Of a stretch of DNA of 5,658 nt, positions 1 to 5,658 are shown one piece after another. The notes under the pieces were generated by a model. That model was not told where the DNA came from, did no database searches, and saw nothing but the letters and a program-made list of their open reading frames with translations. The position numbers and the translations under genes are program-made. Origin of the DNA: Deltaproteobacteria bacterium (lineage in GTDB: Bacteria; Desulfobacterota; Deferrimicrobia; Deferrimicrobiales; Deferrimicrobiaceae); NCBI GenBank assembly GCA_025357175.1, contig JANXPS010000151.1, positions 1 to 5,658 of the forward strand. Direction: 5' to 3'. The stretch's first letter is position 1. Each line of letters starts with the position of its first letter.

Positions 1-881
1 ACACCTTCTTCATCCGGCAGCCGTTGATGCTGGCGGCCAACTTCATCGTGGTCGAGGCGGCCGACATGGGCGGCGGGAAAACGCGGCAGCAGGGCTTCAT
101 GGTGTTCCGCGAAGCCGACGCCGGGACGGGCATCGTCTCGGATGCGCCCCAATACCATTTTCACAGGGCGGCCAACGAAACGCCGTGCCGCCGCTGTCAC
201 GACGTGACTCCCACCGAGGAAAAGGCGAAGGGGCTCGACTCCAAGACCAACCCTTGCCTCTCCTGCCACAGTGAAATGTCCGGCCGCAAGATCGTCCACG
301 GGCCGATCGCGATCGGCGGCTGCTCGTCCTGCCACCAGTTCAAGGGGACCGGCGAACGCTATGCGCTCGTCGCCGCGGGTTCCGAGCTTTGCTTCAACTG
401 CCACGACGACATGAAGAACTCGTCGCACCGGGTCTACAACCACGAGCCCGCCGCCGAGGGGCGTTGCACGGGCTGCCACGACCCGCACGGAAGCCAGGAG
501 AAATTCCAGCTCAGGCGCCACATCTCCGATCTCTGCATTTCCTGCCACAAGGACGCGGCGACGCTGGGCGGGAAGTCGATCCACGAGCCCTACCAGAACG
601 GCCGCTGCGACTTTTGCCACACGCCGCACGGCTCGGACCGCGACCCCAAATTCCTCCGGCTGCCGGGCGACCGGCTTTGCCTGTCGTGCCATCCCGACCT
701 GCCCAACCGCGGGCACGTCCACCCCACCGGCGCGACGACCAGCAAAAAGCTGCCCGCAGACGTCGCCCTCGACAACGGGGGGAGACTCTTCTGCCTGTCG
801 TGCCACCAGGCGCACGAGTCGGGCGAAGTCAGGCTGCTCCAGCCAGGCGGCTGCGACCGGTGCCACGAGAAACTCTTCTAG
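1..881 (+). CDS. Decaheme c-type cytochrome, doubled CXXCH motif family (5' partial)
   Basis: This is the C-terminal part of a multiheme c-type cytochrome that should act outside the cytoplasmic membrane in electron transfer. The frame is open to the left edge (first full codon at 3) and ends with TAG at 879-881. The only early starts, TTG at 24 and ATG at 27, lack a Shine-Dalgarno sequence, and no signal peptide follows them, so the true start is probably upstream. Counting from TTG 24, ten CXXCH haem sites begin at residues 55, 78, 100, 123, 148, 171, 195, 219, 257 and 277. They fall in five pairs, with paired cysteines mostly 23-24 residues apart. Repeated H-(G/E)-P and CHxPHGS segments supply extra histidines, plausible axial ligands. 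This pattern is typical of the doubled-CXXCH (cytochrome c3-like) family. The first ~50 visible residues carry no haem and may belong to another N-terminal domain. The redox partner and exact role cannot be read from the sequence. Confidence 0.93.
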   Translation, partial: TFFIRQPLMLAANFIVVEAADMGGGKTRQQGFMVFREADAGTGIVSDAPQYHFHRAANETPCRRCHDVTPTEEKAKGLDSKTNPCLSCHSEMSGRKIVHGPIAIGGCSSCHQFKGTGERYALVAAGSELCFNCHDDMKNSSHRVYNHEPAAEGRCTGCHDPHGSQEKFQLRRHISDLCISCHKDAATLGGKSIHEPYQNGRCDFCHTPHGSDRDPKFLRLPGDRLCLSCHPDLPNRGHVHPTGATTSKKLPADVALDNGGRLFCLSCHQAHESGEVRLLQPGGCDRCHEKLF

Positions 882-2383
882 AACCGGATTCCGGGGGCGC
901 GCCCGTCGCGGGATCGCCCCCGGATCGCCCCATCCTCGTCCTCGGCGCCACCGGATACATCGGCGCCCGCCTCGTCCACCGGCTCGTCGAATCAGGACAC
1001 TCCGTACGCGCCGCCGGGCGCTCGCTCGACCGGTTGCGATCCCGCCCCTTCTCGACTCTTCCCCGTGTCTCGCTTGCGGTCGCCGACGCGCTCGACCCGG
1101 AGTCGATCTCGGCGGCCTGTTCCGGATGCGGCGCCGCCTATTACCTCGTACACTCGATGGACTCGGGGCAAACCCGCTTCGCCGAGGCCGACCGGGACGC
1201 CGCCCGCAACTTCGCGACGGCCGCGGCGGCGGCCGGGCTGTCGCAGATCGCCTATCTCGGGGGGCTCGGGGAGGACGACGGGGGGTTGAGCGAGCATCTG
1301 CGCTCCCGCGCCGAAGTGGGCGACATCCTGCGGGAGGGCGCTGTTCCGGTCACGTGGCTTCGGGCCGCCATGGTGGTGGGATCGGGCAGCGGATCATTCG
1401 AGATCCTGCGGTATCTCGTCGATCGCCTCCCCGTCATGGTCACGCCGCGATGGCTCGACACCGAGGTGCAGCCCGTCGCGATCGGCAACGTCCTCGACTG
1501 CCTGGCCGGCGTCCTCGGCCGCCCGTTTGCCGCCGGACGAACGTTCGACGTCGGCGGCGCCGAGGTGACCACCTACCGGAAACTCATGGCGATCTACGCC
1601 GACGAGGCCGGGCTTCCCCGACGCCTGATCCTCCCCGTGCCGATCCTCTCGCCGCGGCTGTCCTCGTACTGGATCGATATCGTCACGCCCATCCATGCGT
1701 CGCTTGCGCAACCGCTGGCGCAGGGATTGCGAAACCGCGTCGTGTGCCACGACAACCGGATCGCGGAGTTCGTCGGGACAAGGATGCTCGACTGCAGGAT
1801 GGCGATCCGGGCGGCCATCCGAAGCACGGCGCTGCCGAACGACGAACCGGGGACCCCTCTGCCCGAAGCCGACCCCTGGCCCGGCGATCCCCCCTGGGCG
1901 GGCGGCACGCTCTTCGTCGATCGGCACACCATCACGGTCGGCGCTTCGGCGGAAGCGGTGTGGCGCCCCGTGGTCCGGATCGGAGGCGACGCCGGGTGGT
2001 ACCATGCCGATGCCATGTGGCGGTTGCGCGGGCTGCTTGACCGGATGGCGGGCGGCATCGGCATGCGCAGGGGGAGGCGCGATCCCGACGCGCTCGTGGC
2101 GGGCGACGCGCTAGACTTCTGGCGGGTCGAGGCCGTGGAGCCCGGGCGGCGCCTTCTGCTGCGCGCCGAGATGACGATGCCGGGCTGCGCGACGTTCGAA
2201 ATCCGGCTGAACAGAGGTGGGGAGGGCGTCACGGAGGTCTTGCTCGAAACGCGTTTCGCACCGCGCGGAATCATCGGAATCATCTATTGGAAACTGGTCA
2301 ACCCGTTCCACCATTTCGTGTTTCCGGGACTGCTCCGGGAGATCGCCCGCCGCTCGGGCGGGGCGGTCCTGTCGGGGCCGTAG
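860..2383 (+). CDS. Atypical SDR-family NAD(P)-binding protein with C-terminal DUF2867 domain
   Basis: This is a two-domain protein of about 507 residues, close to the size of YbjT-like proteins with this architecture. Residues 24-35 (PILVLGATGYIG) form a Rossmann beta strand and the GxxGxxG dinucleotide-binding loop. YYLVHSM (94-100), YLGGLGEDD (132-140), TWLRAAMVVG (165-174) and VQPVAIGNV (203-211) are typical of the NmrA/NDUFA9-like atypical SDR group, and no classical YxxxK catalytic pair is evident. Residues about 339-498 match DUF2867, with GWYHADAMWRLRG (379-391), GMRRGRRDP (401-409), GDALDFWRVE (415-424) and YWKLVNPFHHFVFPG (476-490). The substrate is unknown. The start is uncertain because the frame has no ATG near the Rossmann strand. 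GTG 860 lies about 9 nt after AGGCGG (845-850) and leaves 23 residues before the strand, but it overlaps the cytochrome by 22 nt. The overlap suggests translational coupling. The same frame stays open far upstream through the cytochrome, which I take as a GC-rich shadow. Confidence 0.88.
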   Translation: MPRETLLEPDSGGAPVAGSPPDRPILVLGATGYIGARLVHRLVESGHSVRAAGRSLDRLRSRPFSTLPRVSLAVADALDPESISAACSGCGAAYYLVHSMDSGQTRFAEADRDAARNFATAAAAAGLSQIAYLGGLGEDDGGLSEHLRSRAEVGDILREGAVPVTWLRAAMVVGSGSGSFEILRYLVDRLPVMVTPRWLDTEVQPVAIGNVLDCLAGVLGRPFAAGRTFDVGGAEVTTYRKLMAIYADEAGLPRRLILPVPILSPRLSSYWIDIVTPIHASLAQPLAQGLRNRVVCHDNRIAEFVGTRMLDCRMAIRAAIRSTALPNDEPGTPLPEADPWPGDPPWAGGTLFVDRHTITVGASAEAVWRPVVRIGGDAGWYHADAMWRLRGLLDRMAGGIGMRRGRRDPDALVAGDALDFWRVEAVEPGRRLLLRAEMTMPGCATFEIRLNRGGEGVTEVLLETRFAPRGIIGIIYWKLVNPFHHFVFPGLLREIARRSGGAVLSGP

Positions 2384-2405
2384 ATGGTCAGCGGCTGAAG
2401 CAGGG

Positions 2406-2425
2406 TTCGGGAGGGCATTCCCGGA
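2406..2425. terminator. Possible hairpin between convergent genes
   Basis: Bases 2406-2412 (TTCGGGA) can pair with 2419-2425 (TCCCGGA) as a 7-bp stem with one G-T pair around a 6-nt loop. It sits in the 51-bp gap between the two converging stop codons, where a bidirectional terminator would be expected. Neither side has a T-tract in the right orientation, so it is not a textbook intrinsic terminator. Apart from this hairpin I see nothing in the gap. Confidence 0.25.
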
Positions 2426-2434
2426 AAAGGAGGG

Positions 2435-2905
2435 TCACCTGGGCCATTCGGCCAGGATCCGGGCCAGCGCGGCGTCGAACTCGGCCTCGAGCGAAGCATA
2501 CCCCGCGCGGGCGTTTTCCATCTCCCGGATCGGCGCATCCGTCATCGCCGAAACGAGTTCTCCCGGCGGCGCGTCCTTCCGGACGATATGCCCCAGCGCA
2601 TGCTGCGCCGACGCATTGAACGCCGCCTCCTTTTCCGCGATCGCATCGGGGACGAAGTGCGCGAGGGTGGCGTACGAGATGCGCCCACGCGCCGCGATTT
2701 CATCCCGGGGGGCGCCGTTCGAGATGTGATAGACCGCGGAGAGCAGGACGCACGCCTTGATCGCGTCGCGGCCGGCCGGAAGCTGCGACTCGGGCAGGAG
2801 GATTCCGCCCTCGGCGTGCCGCTCGAGGACCCGTCCGTAATCGGCGAGGATGCGGAAGGCGGACTGCAGTTTTTCCGCCAGAGGGTCGTGCGCCGCTCCG
2901 GTCAC
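2435..2905 (-). CDS. Uncharacterised 156-residue helical protein
   Basis: I do not recognise this protein. It starts with GTG (2905-2903) and ends with TGA (2437-2435). It has no signal peptide or membrane segment and looks soluble and cytoplasmic. The sequence is rich in Ala, Glu, Leu and Arg and appears largely helical. An acidic, heptad-like stretch near the C-terminus (about residues 122-154, IREMENARAGYASLEAEFDA and on) could form a helical hairpin or coiled coil. A more distinctive middle part is RDAIKACVLLSAVYHISNG (about 46-64). It is the last gene of the minus-strand block: the preceding gene's TGA lies only 3 nt before its GTG, in the same frame, so translation is probably coupled by re-initiation. 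There is no clear Shine-Dalgarno of its own. No internal ATG would give a better start, the first in-frame one being near residue 121. The coding call rests on length, tight spacing and protein-like composition, not on family recognition. Confidence 0.75.
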   Translation of the reverse strand: MTGAAHDPLAEKLQSAFRILADYGRVLERHAEGGILLPESQLPAGRDAIKACVLLSAVYHISNGAPRDEIAARGRISYATLAHFVPDAIAEKEAAFNASAQHALGHIVRKDAPPGELVSAMTDAPIREMENARAGYASLEAEFDAALARILAEWPR

Positions 2906-2908
2906 GCG

Positions 2909-3364
2909 TCAGCTTTGCGGCTGGCCGGGCACCGTCTGTTCGGACACCCCCGGCCAGGCGGCGCCGGCTTTCGCGATCAGCCGCTCCTCGAATCGTCGCG
3001 GGATCACGATCGTGATGTCGGCCGTTTGCGCGGTCTCGACCCGAAACGCCGGAGCCCCCATGTAGCTTCCGGGGATCAGCGTGATGTCGGCCCAGGGGAT
3101 CCGGGCACCCTTGTGGCCGGGATGCCACAGGATCAATCCGCGTTCGTCCCCGCCGACACCGGCGTAACCGCGCCCCACCTTGCCGCCGATCTTTTCGATG
3201 ACCTCTTTACCCGTGAGATCGTCGGCGCCGTAAAGGTGAGCGATCCGCTCCCAGCTTAGGTCGATCTCGGCAGGCAAACGCTCGCCTCCCACCAGCCGCC
3301 GCTTGAGGAGCATGCCGACGACGAGCAACAGCACCAGGGGCAGGATGAATATCCAGTTAGGCAA
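2909..3364 (-). CDS. Small protein with one N-terminal membrane anchor and a soluble domain
   Basis: This encodes about 151 residues if translation starts at TTG 3364-3362, which I prefer because GGAGG (3376-3372) lies 7 nt upstream. An in-frame GTG at 3397 would add 11 residues that run across that Shine-Dalgarno site. From the TTG, residues 4-20 (WIFILPLVLLLVVGMLL) form one hydrophobic segment followed by KRR. By the positive-inside rule this places the ~130-residue C-terminal part in the cytoplasm. That part begins with SWERIAHLYGADDLTGKEVIEKIGG (split here by eye into a helical section) and continues into strand-like segments including GLILWHPG, IPWADITLIPG, APAFRVET and ITIVIPRRF. The strand-rich section ending in a helix faintly recalls bacterial PH-like membrane proteins, but this is only an impression of shape. 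I cannot assign a family or function. It lies 42 nt after yaeQ and 3 nt before the next gene, so it is probably co-transcribed with both. Confidence 0.8.
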   Translation of the reverse strand: MPNWIFILPLVLLLVVGMLLKRRLVGGERLPAEIDLSWERIAHLYGADDLTGKEVIEKIGGKVGRGYAGVGGDERGLILWHPGHKGARIPWADITLIPGSYMGAPAFRVETAQTADITIVIPRRFEERLIAKAGAAWPGVSEQTVPGQPQS

Positions 3365-3370
3365 ACGAAT

Positions 3371-3376
3371 TCCTCC
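3371..3376 (-). promoter_or_regulatory. Ribosome binding site deciding a TTG start
   Basis: On the minus strand this reads GGAGGA, an almost perfect Shine-Dalgarno sequence. A 7-nt spacer (AATTCGT) separates GGAGG from TTG at 3364-3362. This is the best ribosome binding site in the minus-strand block. It favours the TTG start over the longer GTG start at 3397 for the membrane-anchored protein. Confidence 0.7.
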
Positions 3377-3406
3377 AGACTTCCTCGGGAACGCCACGCA
3401 TCCCGT

Positions 3407-3961
3407 TCATTCCGCGACACGTCCCCTCATCAACCACGTTCGCTCGATCGCGATTCGCGCATCACCGTTGCCCAGCCACACTTCGCCGTCCTGGACCATC
3501 GCCTGAAGCTGCATGGTCCGGCGGGACATCGCGGCGAGCGCTTCGGTCGTCTCCGCCGAAAGCGCCACGACCTCAAGGTTGTCGTAGCGCGCCAGCTCCC
3601 GCTCGATCTTGCCCCACCACAAATCCACGGAACGGCCGCCGTAGGCATAGACGACGACCCGTTCGGACTGGCCGAACGCCTTGCGCAGGCGGCGTTCGTC
3701 GGGCTGTCCCACCTCGATCCAGAGCTCGATGCGCCCGGTCAGGTCGCGCTGCCACAGGTCGGGTTCGTCGGTGGTGCTGATTCCCCGGCCGAACTCGAGC
3801 CGCTCGTGCGCGTGCAACGCGAACGCAAGGAGGCGGACCATCATCCGTTCCTCGGTCTCGGAAGGGTGCCGGGCGAGCGTCAGCGAATGGTCCGCGTAAT
3901 AGTGGCGGTCCATGTCGGCGACGTTGAGGTCGGCCTTGTGGATGGTCGAAGGAAGCGCCAT
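3407..3961 (-). CDS. yaeQ: YaeQ family protein
   Basis: This 184-residue protein is full length for the YaeQ family (Escherichia coli YaeQ is about 180 residues). It runs from ATG 3961-3959 to TGA 3409-3407. Family hallmarks are visible in order: ALPSTIHKADLNVADMDRHY (2-21), YYADHSLTLARHPSETEERM (21-40), HAHERLEF (50-57), EPDLWQRDLTGRIELWIEVG (66-85) and VYAYGG (104-109), with RTMQLQ (148-153) near the end. Structural work on the family showed a variant PD-(D/E)XK nuclease-like fold. The acidic residues in DLTGRIELWIE (E79 and E83 here) lie in the region corresponding to that core, but no firm biochemical activity is established. An early proposal that YaeQ compensates for loss of the antiterminator RfaH was not upheld, as far as I recall. 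It should be soluble and cytoplasmic. The gene starts 28 nt after the RCC1-repeat gene, without a strong Shine-Dalgarno, which suggests cotranscription. Confidence 0.95.
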   Translation of the reverse strand: MALPSTIHKADLNVADMDRHYYADHSLTLARHPSETEERMMVRLLAFALHAHERLEFGRGISTTDEPDLWQRDLTGRIELWIEVGQPDERRLRKAFGQSERVVVYAYGGRSVDLWWGKIERELARYDNLEVVALSAETTEALAAMSRRTMQLQAMVQDGEVWLGNGDARIAIERTWLMRGRVAE

Positions 3962-3989
3962 TGTTGCCCGTCCGGGCGATCCGACCGCG

Positions 3990-5658
3990 CTAGTTCAGGC
4001 GGAACGGGGTTCCGGCAGCCGTGATCATCCTGACAGGCGAGGGAAACTCGGCGGTCTGGACTCCCAATTGGCCGTAAGAGTTGTTTCCCCACGTCCACAC
4101 CATGCCATCGTCCCTCAGGGCGATCGAGTGGTAGACCCCCGTGGCAACAGCCGCCACGCCAGTCAGTCCCGACACCTGGACCGGCGTCGAACGATCGACC
4201 CTCGTGCCGTCGCCCAGCTGGGCCTTGGTGTTGATCCCCCATGCCCAAATCGTCCCGTCGCTCTTCCGGACGACCGTATGGCTACTGCCGGCCGCAACGC
4301 TGCGCACGCCGGTCAATCCCGGCATCTCGATCGGCACGGTGCTTTCAGAAATAATGCCGGGGCCCAGTTGCCCGTAATCGTTTTTCCCGAAAGCCCACAC
4401 GGTTCCGTCATCCTTCAAGGCGACGGTATGGGTCGTTGCCGCGGCGATCGCGACCACGCCCGTCAACCCGGTTACCTGGGCGGGCGCTGTACAATCCGTC
4501 GTTGACCCGACGCCCAGCTGCCCGCTCCCGTTTTTTCCCCAGGCCCACACCGTCCCGTCGTTCTTCAGGGCGATCGTATGGAAATCTCCGGCCGCGACGG
4601 CGATCACGTCCGCCAGTCCCGGCACCTGGGCAGGGACCGTGGAAATCGTCGAATTATCCACCGTGTAGCCCAGTTGCCCGGACGTGTTGAATCCCCATGT
4701 CCAGACGGTGTTGTCGTTTTTCAGGGCGACCGTGTGCGAGTTTCCCCCGGCCACGGCGACTACGCCGGCCAACCCCGGGACCCTTGCGGGCAATCGCCTG
4801 TCGATCGTGGTTCCGTCGCCCAGCGCACCGCCCCCATTGGATCCCCACGCCCACACCGTGTCGTCGCGTTTCAGGGCGATGTTGTGGCTCGCCCCGGCGG
4901 CGATTGCGGTCACGCCCGTCAGGCCCTGCACCGGGAGCGGCGTGAAACGGGGTGCCGTCGTGTTGTCGCCCAGCTGACCGGCCTCGTTGGCCCCCCACGC
5001 CCAGACCAGACCGTCGCGCGTCAAGGCGAGGTTATGGCCGGCCCCCGCGGCGACGGCAGCCACGCCCGCCAACCCGGTCACGGGAATCGCGCCGGTCTGG
5101 TTCAATCCCAAGCCGTTGCCCAGCTGGCCGTAGAAGTTTTCGCCCCACGACCACATCGTCCCGTCGCCGTTCAGGGCGAGGGTGTGGACGTCCCCCGTCA
5201 CCACGGAAACCACGCCCGAAAGACCCGTCATCCGCACCGGCGTCGAACGACTGGTCCACGTGCCGTCGCCGAACTGTCCGTGATCGTTGATCCCCCACGC
5301 CCACATCGCCCCGTTGTTCTTGAGGATGATCGTGTGGTTCCCTCCGGCGGCGACGAGGATCGTATCCTGGACCCCCGCCAGCGGAATCGGCACCTTGCTG
5401 AAAAGCTCTCCCGTGGGGGCGCCGTCGCCCAGCTGTCCGGATCCGTTGCTCCCCCAGACCCAAACCGTCCCGTCGTTCTTCAGGGCGTTGGTATGGTTCG
5501 TCCCGGCGGAGATCGAGAACACGTCCGTCAGCCCCGACACCCGGACCGGCGTCGAACGATTCGCGATCGAATTATCGCCGAGCTGGCCGTATTGATTGAA
5601 TCCCCAGGCCCACACGGTCCCGTCCCGCTTCAGGGCGACCGCGTGGCTTCCTCCTGCG
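3990..5658 (-). CDS. RCC1-repeat beta-propeller protein (5' partial, C-terminal 555 residues)
   Basis: The frame is open through the right edge and ends with TAG (3992-3990), so the N-terminus and any signal peptide are outside the window. Visible residues, counted from the codon at 5657-5655, form eleven consecutive RCC1 (regulator of chromosome condensation) repeats of about 48-53 residues. The consensus is roughly DGTVWAWGxNxxGQLGDGT, then a variable loop, PVxVxGLxGVxAVAAG and HTxALK. The repeat phase runs to near the end, and the protein closes with only a short tail (TAAGTPFRLN), without a visible C-terminal sorting or anchor domain. Each repeat makes one propeller blade. A classical RCC1 propeller has seven, so this chain must exceed one propeller. 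Bacterial RCC1-repeat proteins are often large and secreted or surface-linked, but export cannot be judged here. Only one cysteine is visible (in TTDCTAPAQ). The binding partner is unknown, and nucleotide-exchange activity as in eukaryotic RCC1 should not be assumed. Confidence 0.93.
   Translation of the reverse strand, partial: AGGSHAVALKRDGTVWAWGFNQYGQLGDNSIANRSTPVRVSGLTDVFSISAGTNHTNALKNDGTVWVWGSNGSGQLGDGAPTGELFSKVPIPLAGVQDTILVAAGGNHTIILKNNGAMWAWGINDHGQFGDGTWTSRSTPVRMTGLSGVVSVVTGDVHTLALNGDGTMWSWGENFYGQLGNGLGLNQTGAIPVTGLAGVAAVAAGAGHNLALTRDGLVWAWGANEAGQLGDNTTAPRFTPLPVQGLTGVTAIAAGASHNIALKRDDTVWAWGSNGGGALGDGTTIDRRLPARVPGLAGVVAVAGGNSHTVALKNDNTVWTWGFNTSGQLGYTVDNSTISTVPAQVPGLADVIAVAAGDFHTIALKNDGTVWAWGKNGSGQLGVGSTTDCTAPAQVTGLTGVVAIAAATTHTVALKDDGTVWAFGKNDYGQLGPGIISESTVPIEMPGLTGVRSVAAGSSHTVVRKSDGTIWAWGINTKAQLGDGTRVDRSTPVQVSGLTGVAAVATGVYHSIALRDDGMVWTWGNNSYGQLGVQTAEFPSPVRMITAAGTPFRLN
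4014..5658 (-). repeat. Degenerate tandem repeat, ~150-bp unit, coding for RCC1 blades
   Basis: About eleven head-to-tail units of roughly 145-160 bp, best seen in two recurring plus-strand phrases. One is CCCCA(T/C)GCCCA(C/A)A, encoding the WAWG core. The other is TTCAGGGCGA followed by TATGG or TGTGG, encoding the (H)TxALK strand. These recur near 4110, 4420, 4570, 4720, 4870, 5020, 5170, 5480 and 5630. The variable loops between them differ in sequence and slightly in length, so the units are old and diverged rather than freshly duplicated. The array continues past the right edge. Confidence 0.85.

Noticed and set aside
24..29. TTG/ATG as the true start of the cytochrome
   Set aside because: There is no ribosome binding site and no signal peptide follows, although a c-type cytochrome must be exported. 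The frame is also open to the window edge.
389..859. Upstream extension of the SDR reading frame through the cytochrome, which would give a 664-residue protein
   Set aside because: The extension is Pro/Arg-rich, has no domain character, and overlaps the clearly real ten-haem frame. It is an open shadow frame caused by high GC.
1126..2040. Long open frames opposite or offset to the SDR gene, including a 304-residue plus-strand frame and a 229-residue minus-strand frame
   Set aside because: They are Arg/Pro/Gly-rich and low in complexity, and they lie over a frame with clear SDR and DUF2867 motifs.
2909..2911. TGA read as selenocysteine, joining the two small proteins
   Set aside because: No redox motif surrounds the codon and no convincing SECIS-like hairpin was seen just downstream. 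A GTG start directly after it gives a simpler explanation.
2588..3259. 223-residue plus-strand frame across the two small minus-strand genes
   Set aside because: Its Arg/Gly/Asp-rich translation has no domain character. The minus-strand frames have better starts, a strong ribosome binding site, a membrane segment and tight operon spacing.
3966..3977. Small inverted repeat GCCC-GTCC-GGGC between the RCC1 gene and yaeQ, considered as a terminator
   Set aside because: The stem is only 4 bp, there is no T-tract, and in GC-rich DNA this is expected by chance.
3912..4505. Plus-strand frame opposite the yaeQ start and the RCC1 gene
   Set aside because: It crosses the yaeQ/RCC1 gene boundary, and its repeated phrases are just the reverse complement of RCC1 blades.
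4014..5658. Periodic DNA repeats considered as a CRISPR array or non-coding satellite
   Set aside because: The ~150-bp unit is far too long for CRISPR, conserved and variable parts follow protein blade structure, and the frame stays open throughout.

Overview
The window is GC-rich, densely coding bacterial DNA with two convergent gene blocks. A decaheme c-type cytochrome with doubled CXXCH motifs suggests an organism with extensive extracytoplasmic electron transfer, such as a metal- or sulfur-respiring member of the former Deltaproteobacteria (Desulfuromonadota, Geobacter-like) or a related uncultured lineage. That placement is inferred from gene content and composition only. I see no phage, insertion sequence, CRISPR, tRNA or rRNA signal.

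Left block, plus strand (1-2383). The 3' part of a secreted multiheme cytochrome enters from the left edge and ends at 881. It overlaps or abuts a gene for an atypical short-chain dehydrogenase/reductase (SDR) fused to a C-terminal DUF2867 domain, ending at 2383. The two genes probably share a transcript. A 51-bp gap holding one small hairpin separates them from the opposing block.

Right block, minus strand (5658 down to 2435). Four genes run in the same direction with gaps of about 28, 42 and 3 nt, which is an operon-like layout. In transcription order they are: the C-terminal 555 residues of a large RCC1-repeat beta-propeller protein whose N-terminus lies beyond the right edge; yaeQ; a small protein with one N-terminal membrane anchor; and a 156-residue mostly helical protein I do not recognise. 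The last two are separated by only TGA-CGC-GTG and lie in the same reading frame.

The sequence does not show a working link between the blocks. The left block looks like respiratory or redox accessory function. The right block combines a repeat protein, a PD-(D/E)XK-like protein and two uncharacterised small proteins. I found no convincing new defence or mobile system. The points most worth checking are the unusually long RCC1 repeat array, the yaeQ-linked unknown genes, and the start sites of three genes that begin with GTG or TTG.
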